From contig NC_079492.1 of the NCBI RefSeq assembly GCF_020520425.1, positions 3,782,001 to 3,846,000 on the forward strand: 64,000 nt of DNA, given 5' to 3'. The stretch is from Spinacia oleracea. Taxonomy: Eukaryota; Streptophyta; Magnoliopsida; Caryophyllales; Amaranthaceae. Both the position numbers and the translations under genes were made by a program. Within the stretch, counting starts at the first letter, position 1; each line of letters opens with the position of its first letter. A model generated the notes under the pieces. It made no database searches. It worked only from the letters and a program-made list of their open reading frames with translations, and was not told where the DNA came from. Of this stretch, positions 57,139-64,000 are shown piece after piece.

Positions 57139-58334
57139 TTACTCTCTAGAGAGTAGAGAGTCATAATCATACAAGATTCCATACGGCGACATGAGACTCT
57201 CAGCATATTCCCCCACAACTTGAGCATAAGCGAGAGGACTTTCTTCTTCTTCTGATTCTTGCTCATTCTCTTGAGTGTCAAAATCATCAATATCTTTTTC
57301 ATGTTGACTTGGATCATGTAGCATAAGTTGACCTTCTTTGTATAGTACAAGACACTTTCCCGTCTCGTGTAACCAAAGAAGTCTCATCATGCCTTTAATA
57401 TTCAGAGAGAATATTTTCTCCCAAGAACCCCAGTCATCATCATGTTTCTTCAACCTCCAAATATCATAAAAAGGCCGGTTATAGTCACCATTCACATACT
57501 TCATGCAACACAATGACAAGCATCCTTTTATCCGATACATATACACTTCGCTGTAACCAATAAGCAAATTCGTCACAGCGTTCTTCTTCATCTGCCCACT
57601 AACCAAATTCAACTCGACAATGCTTTTCTCATCATCTTTAATTGTTCTGGGGGGCCAATATATAGTATCATCAACACACACAGTCGCATGTGGTGAAGCC
57701 ATTGAAGAATTAAGATTCGAATCTAAAGTAGCTGTTTTTTTCCATTCCCCAGACTTGACGGAATAAACATATACATGACCAACGCCATGGAACAAGAAAC
57801 ACCCTATCCTATAGTCATTGATGGAAGATATATCCCAAACCCCAAAAACGGACTAACTTCAAACTCATAAACAACATCAGGAAAACTAATAGCGTAGCAT
57901 TCATTCGTTGCCGGGTTCCACAAATACAAGCAACAATCTTCGGAGTCCCTTAACAAAACGAGTCCATTACAAGATCCCACCTCATAAGTAAGGTTGGACA
58001 TCTCGTATTCAGGAGGTATTGGAGGTTTCACGGGGGTGAGTTTGTATTCCAATTTAGCAAAAGCTTTCAAACTACTACTACATTCATCATAAGCTAAGAA
58101 ATAGGAATCTTCAGAATTATGAAATAGGATAGTTCGAGTGTTAGAAGACGAGAATTCGAGGTGTTTTTTTGCGAATTTGTTACTTGAAATAGTTTTGTGC
58201 CAATAATTGGAAACAGATTGGAAGCGAATTAGGGATTTTACCGGGAGTTTCGGAAGAATATGATCTACTATTATATCGTCGGGGAGAGTTGGGTATTGAA
58301 GTCTTGGTTCAGATTTTGGGGTTTTGTTCTTCAT
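57139..58334 (-). CDS. F-box protein with F-box-associated domain, frame interrupted
   Basis: This is a putative SCF ubiquitin-ligase adaptor. From the ATG at 58332-58334 it reads MKNKTPKSEP, an F-box (about residues 15-57, LPDDIIVDHILPKLPVKSLI and SNYWHKTISS), NGLVLLRDSEDCCLYLWNPA and SPFLGFG, then stops at 57804-57806 after an altered frame. The rest continues in another frame: INDYRIGCFLFHGVG, VYVYSVKSGEW, DDTIYWPP and WEKIFSLN, ending YDSLLSRE at 57139. The shift fits one extra AT in ATATAT at 57828-57833. Either the gene is a recent pseudogene, or the dinucleotide was miscounted. An acceptor TTTCATGCAG just upstream (58353-58362) implies a 5' UTR intron. Without repair only a 176-residue F-box fragment would be made. 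Confidence 0.8.
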
Positions 58335-58416
58335 ATTGCAATCAATCGAAACCTGCATGAAATAAGAATTAAGAATTGAAAAGTAGGCCACATTTAATCA
58401 AACAAAATAAAATGAA

Positions 58417-59187
58417 GGCAAAATTGTCAAAAAGTACCTTGTTTTTGTCTCAGTTTGTGAGCTAGTACCTTATATTTTTAATTTTGTCAAATAGTACCTT
58501 GAATTAAAAAATTGTTTTAAATATGGGACCTTACTCCAACATTCCGAGCAAAATTAACCTTTTCCGGCCATCCATTCCGTTTGTTGGCTCATTTTGGGAG
58601 GGAAATTAACGCGTGCACACACACTTTTAACATCAAACCACATTTAAACATCCAACGCCCTTTCATCTTCTCATTTACTCCATTCTCTGCTCCAACACTG
58701 AATCCTCAACCACCATTTTCAGTCAACATTAAAAACTCAACCACACCATTTATCACTTTTATCTTTCTGGTTGCTGTCATTGATTCCAATTGCTGCTGTC
58801 ATCTTCGTCCTTTAATGTGGTCCAAAAACTGACATCCATTCCGTTTGTTGGCTCAATTTAGTTGGTTTCCCCCCAATAAACCTGCTGCTTCCCTCCAAAA
58901 TAAAATGTCGTAGATCTTAAAGTGTTGTCTAGGTGTTGTTGTTGCTGTTCTTATAAGAGGAAAGCAAAGGCGCGTGAGTTTGTGGCTTGTTTGTTGCACA
59001 CGCATAATAGTTTGGAGGGAAATTTGAAAAATTGGCCGGAAAAAGTTAATTTATGCCCGGAATGTTGGAGTAAGGTCCCATTTTTTAAATAATTTTTTAA
59101 TTCAAGGTACTATTTGACAAAATAAAAAATATAAGGTACTAGCTCACAAATTGAGGCAAAAACAATGTACTTTTTGACAATTTTGCC
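58417..59187. mobile_element. Non-autonomous Mutator-type element, 771 bp
   Basis: The long inverted ends begin GGCAAAATTGTCAAAAAGTA and end TACTTTTTGACAATTTTGCC. They extend about 145 bp inward through GGACCTTACTCCAACATTCC and its complement. A perfect 9-bp target duplication TAAAATGAA lies at 58408-58416 and 59188-59196. The interior has an 83-codon frame (58581-58832) with no recognised family. This family is distinct from the MULE pair at 14-16 kb and 46-48 kb. Confidence 0.92.
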
Positions 59188-59425
59188 TAAAATGAAATCG
59201 GAATTTACTTCGAATTAAGAATTAAGAATTAAGAATTGAAAAGTATAATCAAACAAAATAAAATGAAATCGGAATTTACTTGATTTAAGAATTAAGAATT
59301 GAAATGTAGGCCACACTTAATCAAACAAAATAAAATGAAATCGGAATTTCCTTGAATTAAGAATTAAGAATTGAAAATAGGCAACACTTAATCAAATCAA
59401 ATAAAATGAAATCGGAATTTACTTG
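59188..59425. repeat. ~70-bp tandem array next to the Mutator-type element
   Basis: Three to four units share AAAATGAAATCGGAATTTAC, GAATTAAGAATTAAGAATTG and CACTTAATCAAACAAAATA. A related partial unit lies on the other side of the element (58365-58416), so the transposon inserted into the array. Confidence 0.88.
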
Positions 59426-59455
59426 AAGATGAAGATGACATTGGGATAGAAATAC

Positions 59456-60459
59456 CTGTAATTAGCAATAGCAGATTAGCTGTAGTCTTGTAGAGCTTTG
59501 AATCTGACTATATTAGCTGTAGTCTTGTAGAAAGTTAGGGTTTTATAATTTGGGGTTTCAAATTTTTCAATTCAATCAACCAATTTATAAAGGATAAGAT
59601 AGATTACTCAATTGAAGATGAAGTGAAGTTGACGATGGGACCTCGACTATTGTTGGTGGCGACGGAGGAGGACGAGAGTAGAGCAGAAATGAGAGAGGAG
59701 AAGTAGAGCACCGCAATAATAGCAACAATCACAACAACACCAATGAAAACTGACGGGGAAGGGAGGCGATACGGTGGTAGCAGTACGGTGGTGCATCGGA
59801 GTGATGAGGACTGAGGAGGAAGGAATTCGTGCGAAGAGGAGGGAGAAAGTCGGTGTGAGTGAGTGAGTGAGTGAGGGAAGAAGGAAGACTTTTCCCGATT
59901 TTTTTGGAGTATTGGAAACTAAAGGGTGACCCATACCATTCTTTGGGCCGTCATGAAAGACCGTCTAACGATTATACCACTTTGTTATCACCTAATAAAA
60001 TTGATTAGTTAAGCACTGAATCAATTAGTTAAATAATGAAGCAGATTAGTTAAGCAATAAAATCAATTAGTTAAGATTTTATGAGTTTTAGTTAATAATA
60101 AGTTTGTTAAAAAATAATAACTATTCGACTCATAAATTTAACTATTTGTATTTGTACCTTAACTATTTTGTTATTTAATTAGTTATGATTTTATTACTTT
60201 TAGTTATGTTTTACACTAATTTAGTTAGTACAAAAAAAGTGGTCTAACAATTAGACAGTCTCACACAAAATCTTTTGCTCCCAGAAAGGGTGTTTTGGTA
60301 CACATGGGAAAGAGAAAAGGGTACGTTAAGCAAGGCTCAATCAACAAAACTTAATAAGTTTTGGAAACTTACACTAGTTTTTGAGTCCGTGTGATGTCAC
60401 GGATTACTACATTAACAACATTTATATTTCTTAAAATTTACTTTACAAAGCAGTTTTGT
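59456..60459. other. Leader/promoter of the second F-box gene, then intergenic
   Basis: Bases 59456-59620 may be leader exon and promoter. Bases 59640-59940 form a GC-richer patch with GTGAGTGAGTGAGTGAGTGAG and no coherent protein. Bases 59990-60230 repeat TTAGTTAA words as at 39330-39470. Confidence 0.4.
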
Positions 60460-60720
60460 GTTAGGGGAGGAATGTTAGGGGAGAAATGTAAAAGTTAGTT
60501 AATTATTTTGTCTGTTTAGCTTTACTTTTGTATAAATAAGTTGCATCGTAGATTGTATTCTTCATTCAAGAATTAATACAAACATCTTCATCTTATTCTC
60601 TATTCTCTCTCTAAAGCATTCTAATTCTTCTTCTATCTTCTTCTATATTCTCCCTCAACTCATCTTCTACATTCTATCACCATCAATTATCATCACTGGA
60701 GAACATTCTGCAGTAGAGCT
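60460..60720 (+). repeat. Possible solo-LTR fragment
   Basis: It begins TGTTAGGGGAGGAATG and has a TATA-like TATAAATAAG at about 60532-60541, followed by a CT-rich leader (TTCTTCTATCTTCTTCTAT). This composition is typical of the promoter part of Copia-type LTRs. No matching LTR or confirmed right border is visible. Treated as a possible fossil fragment. Confidence 0.35.
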
Positions 60721-60736
60721 AGCCTCCTGCATTATT

Positions 60737-61460
60737 TTGACTTTTGACACTATTCACATAACCTATTTTGATTAACAGTTGTGAAAGTGGTTCGAAAGGT
60801 GTCAGCTGGTGCGCAGAGCCAGAGCCCCATTTTGCCTACCGCGCACGACGAGTCGACGTGTGCTATTCGAGTTCTTCCACTTTTTACCCTTTGTCGGAGT
60901 TGCATGAGTTATACTTAATGAAAAAAAAATTATATATTCACAATTTTGTTAGCATCGTCTCGTTTCATAGTTCTAGAATACCAACTTGTTGTGATTTGTG
61001 CTTGTTGAATATTAAAGGTATACTCCGTATTTTATTGGCCATGAATATTAAAGATATTAAAGAGTGAAGTTTTGCAGTGTGACAAACGTGATAACAAAAA
61101 CGTGTAAACTAAAAAGAAACAGATGAAATACACGATTTACGCCCTTTATCTACGTAATCTTTAGTCCCGCACTAGCTAAGTACTTAAGTAGCTATCCAAA
61201 CAATCGTCCATACTATTCTCCTTTTTTTCACTCCGATAGTGTAAATTGTTGTCACGTCTTTATGTATGAATATCTAGTCAAACGTGTGGTCATGTGTCAT
61301 TTATTAGAGACGGAAAGAATACATGAATATATAGCTATGTCCTACAAACAATAAATAGTGAAGCCGGGGCCAAAAATGAACAAGAATATAATGGAAATGT
61401 TTCCAATTCTCTATGTTTTGTCCCCAACTTGCACAAAATATGTATTCAACTATTCATGAC
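60737..61460 (+). repeat. ~730-bp dispersed repeat, copy 2
   Basis: Same orientation as copy 1 (53737-54480), about 7 kb away, with scattered substitutions and small indels. No coding frame is shared. Confidence 0.9.
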
Positions 61461-62915
61461 CGTCATATGATAATTTACCATGACTATACTTCCTTTGTTA
61501 TCTTTTAGTTACAACGTTTTGACTTTCACGTTTTTTCAACACACATCTTTAGCCATTCATTTCTTAGTTGATAAGTAAGAATTATATAATATTATTAAAC
61601 TAAAAATTGAGATAAAACTAACAAGATCGCATGCACATGACTATGTTTTAATTTACGAACAAATCACGAAAGATGGTCAAAATAAATAATAAGAATGACG
61701 TTAAAGTCAAACATTGCAACTGAAAGAGAACGAAATAAGTAGTAATATTAACATGTGTAAAAATGTCAAAGTTGAAAAAGGTGAGTTCAATTGAATTCTA
61801 TGCTTATAATCATATCAAAACATCTTAATTTCAGATTATTTTGGAGAATAGATTATTTTACTACTTCGGATTCTTTAACCTAGATTAATGAAGGGCAACA
61901 AGTCAGGCGGGCCTAACTGTTGGTGCAAAACAATAGTCCAAATTAAATCAGGTTATTTGTACGCACATATATTACTAGTATTTTATGCACGCGATGCGTG
62001 CGCGAATTTTAGAAATTTTATTGTACCTAGTGTTTCAAGCAAGCGATGCGTGCAGAATTTTACAAATTTTAGGCACCAAAAAGTCCATATTTTGCATATT
62101 GAGGTCATACAATACTCGTAGCCTTACATGACGAATGATCGAATCTTATGACCAATAAAAGCTATTAAAAAACTTAACATTATTTTTGATACAACTAACA
62201 TATCCCATCGAAAAACCAAAATTAGTACTGAAGTAAAGTTATTAAACATAAAAAATAGTAAGTATCACTTTCTTCGGTTGCTCGCAATATATTTATTTAA
62301 CCACATGCACTCCTTCGCCCAATCGAGATGCAACACATAACCAACCGTATACGAATGTTCAGGATTAAAAGCTCCAGTTGGTGGATGTAGCACCTATGAA
62401 AAAGCTCTGTTTCCGAAACACGCAAATACTTTTTCCACCACTCGATTACGTCCATTAGATTGCATGAACGTTAAAAAATATATTAAGATATAAAAACAAC
62501 ATGAATTAATTAAGATATAATCAAGTTTTTCTTTTCTGCTAATACAAAGTTTTATTTTAAAATATAATATAAAAATAATTTATTATTTTGGTGCCTTTTG
62601 TTTTTCTTTTCTATTTTTTTGTGCTTCATTTTTTTTCTTTTCTGCTTAAACAAAAATTTAAGACTTAAATTAAAAAAAATGTTTTAGTTTGATGCTATTT
62701 ATATTTTACTTTCCGTGAAAATAAAAGTCTATTCATTTGCGTTTTAATAAAGTGTGGATAACGGGTCTATAATCAAACATAACTTGTCAAGCTAATAAGA
62801 GATATATATATATATTTTTTTTGAAGGAATAATAAGAGATATATAGTATTAATTTCTTTTTAAACTTATTTCGGATAATAGGCTGGCCCATTTCATTCTC
62901 AAATATTGATAATAG
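61461..62915. other. Intergenic; possible Helitron end
   Basis: On the minus strand GCACGCATCGCGTGC (hairpin, about 61985-62000) is followed within about a dozen bases by ACTAG then T (near 61973). This is the arrangement of a Helitron 3' end, but no matching 5' end was found. Bases 62290-62400 on the minus strand read coding-like (HSYTVGYVLHLDWAKECMWL) for about 35 residues without a recognised family. Confidence 0.35.
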
Positions 62916-64000
62916 ATTAATTGGGTCATTTCAGTAAAAATGTCAGCTGCCCTATTTCATTTTTGTTGCTCTCTTTATATCTCCTTAAACCTATTTGGAT
63001 TTGTTTTACTTTTTCTCTCCTTCTCACCGCCGCTCATCCCCTCTTCTCTCTTCTTTGTTCCATTTTAGTTTGTTTTCCTTTCTCTTTCTTTTCTCACCAC
63101 CGCCGATCTCACAGCAGCAACACTCTTCTCTCTTTTCTTCATTCCTTTCTCTCTCTAACCGGTTCTTCTTTGATCTCATCAAAAAATGTTTTTTCCTAAA
63201 ATTGTTTCTTTCTATGTTTTGAGGAAAAAAATGGCGACAACACTATGAAATCTAAATATCGGGAGGATCTCTCTCCTTTCACATGTATATTACCCTTATT
63301 TTCGTCTTAAATTTGCCTTATTTGACCTTGATTTAGAATTTTAAGGTTTTGATTACTTCATGTTTTTTGGGTTAATAATCGACATTTACTTATGCACTTC
63401 ATGTTTTTTGGGTTAATAATCGAAATTTACTTCATGCACAAAATCGAATTGTAGAATAGATAGTTATTTAGGGTTTGTTTAGCTAATTTAATTTGGGGTT
63501 TGTTTTCTCAGTTTTTGCTTAATTGATTTTTTTGGGAATTTTGATTTGCATGTCGTGTTGGAGAGAAAGCCGTCGAGGTGCTGGTCGAGGCGTTTGGGCG
63601 AGGCGTTTGGGCGAGACGATGGGAGGCGCATCTAGATTTCTGGTGAGTTTGTTGTAGATTCGTTTAATTTCTGGTCCCTGATTGTTTTTGTGTAATTTTG
63701 TATGATGTATTGTTGAATTTTATCCTTGTTTATTCTGCATGTTTTTTGAATTGTGGATTTGAATGTTTCCTTTATCAGTTGAATTAATCAATTTTGGTTT
63801 TTGAATTCTTGGTGGGTTTTTTAATCAAAAACTTAAGATTTTGGAAAATACAGTAGAAATTGATTTGGAATGACCATAAATGGTTGACAAATATGATCAA
63901 ATTGTTAGATTTGGACTGAAATTCATGTTAGGAATTTAAAAATTGCACTGTTTGATGAAATGCGAATTTTCTAAGTATTGATCATAGAATAGTGATGTGA
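62916..64000 (+). other. Possible 5' region of a gene running off the right edge
   Basis: A long CT-rich stretch (62960-63180) typical of plant leaders is followed by a GC-richer segment containing two tandem GGCGTTTGGGCGA words. An ATG at 63619-63621 opens MGGASRFL and then meets a strong donor GTGAGT at 63643. The sequence beyond is T-rich and intron-like to the edge. A 42-bp tandem duplication (TTCATGTTTTTTGGGTTAAT) lies at 63357-63435. No family can be named from eight codons, and the exon may equally be untranslated leader. Confidence 0.3.

Larger units (their letters stand above)
58363..59455 (-). other. Probable 5' UTR intron of the second F-box gene
   Basis: The acceptor TTTCATGCAG lies just before the start codon, and a donor ACAGGTATTT lies at about 59448-59457 on the minus strand. 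The interval holds the Mutator-type element and the ~70-bp array. The leader exon would then lie from 59456 upward. Inferred from splice words only. Confidence 0.45.

Noticed and set aside
57039-57350. 103-codon minus frame ending in Glu/Ser repeats
   Set aside because: It overlaps the F-box C-terminus in another frame and is driven by the hexamer repeat; kept only as an observation.

Overview
The window is plant nuclear DNA, almost certainly a eudicot. Its genes have GT-AG introns and belong to plant families (F-box, S40, plant beta-1,3-galactosyltransferase), and transposable elements are dense. Eleven exact copies of the octamer ACTCCGTA (either strand) and the mix of Stowaway, SINE and Athila elements recall beet/spinach-type genomes (Caryophyllales, Amaranthaceae). 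That placement is an inference from general familiarity, not a search result.

Bases 1-16600 are a nest of transposons. The window opens inside the polymerase gene of an Athila-clade Ty3/gypsy retroelement. A 5.5 kb CACTA transposon (1049-6557; perfect 18-bp terminal inverted repeat, GTT target duplication) splits it. The CACTA carries a twelve-unit ~160-bp tandem array and one intact exon of a host CCCH/G-patch zinc-finger gene. Athila resumes with integrase, an env-position ORF, a polypurine tract and a 1.8 kb 3' LTR (12281-14079). That LTR ends inside the transposase gene of a Mutator-like element (MULE), which runs on to its right terminal repeat at 16416. The MULE also carries a convergent GRF zinc-finger gene and seems to lie in a Stowaway MITE.

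From 16.6 to 22.8 kb there is repeat debris with no gene I can support, including a perfect 32-bp-arm hairpin. Bases 23434-30764 (minus strand) hold an 11-exon beta-1,3-galactosyltransferase gene. Every splice junction can be placed, but exon 5 has one extra base. Its introns contain a Stowaway, a Helitron, a SINE and a partial exon duplication. From 31 to 34.1 kb there are a GC-rich repeat, a SINE and two opposed LINE-type RNase H fragments separated by a 27-G run.

Bases 34544-35749 encode an intact single-exon F-box protein, and 40874-41470 (minus) encode an intact S40/DUF584 senescence-regulator-like protein. A second F-box gene (57139-58334, minus) carries an apparent 2-bp insertion, and a 771-bp Mutator-type element sits in its probable 5' UTR intron. 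Between and after these genes are hAT, Stowaway, Tourist and Mutator-type elements with recognisable target duplications, several short tandem arrays and a ~730-bp direct repeat pair. One of these, at 46218-47954, is a 1.7 kb non-autonomous relative of the MULE at the left. The right edge may hold the first exon of another gene.

The host genes show no common pathway: a Golgi glycosyltransferase, two putative ubiquitin-ligase adaptors and a senescence-associated protein. The relationships that can be read are among the transposons.
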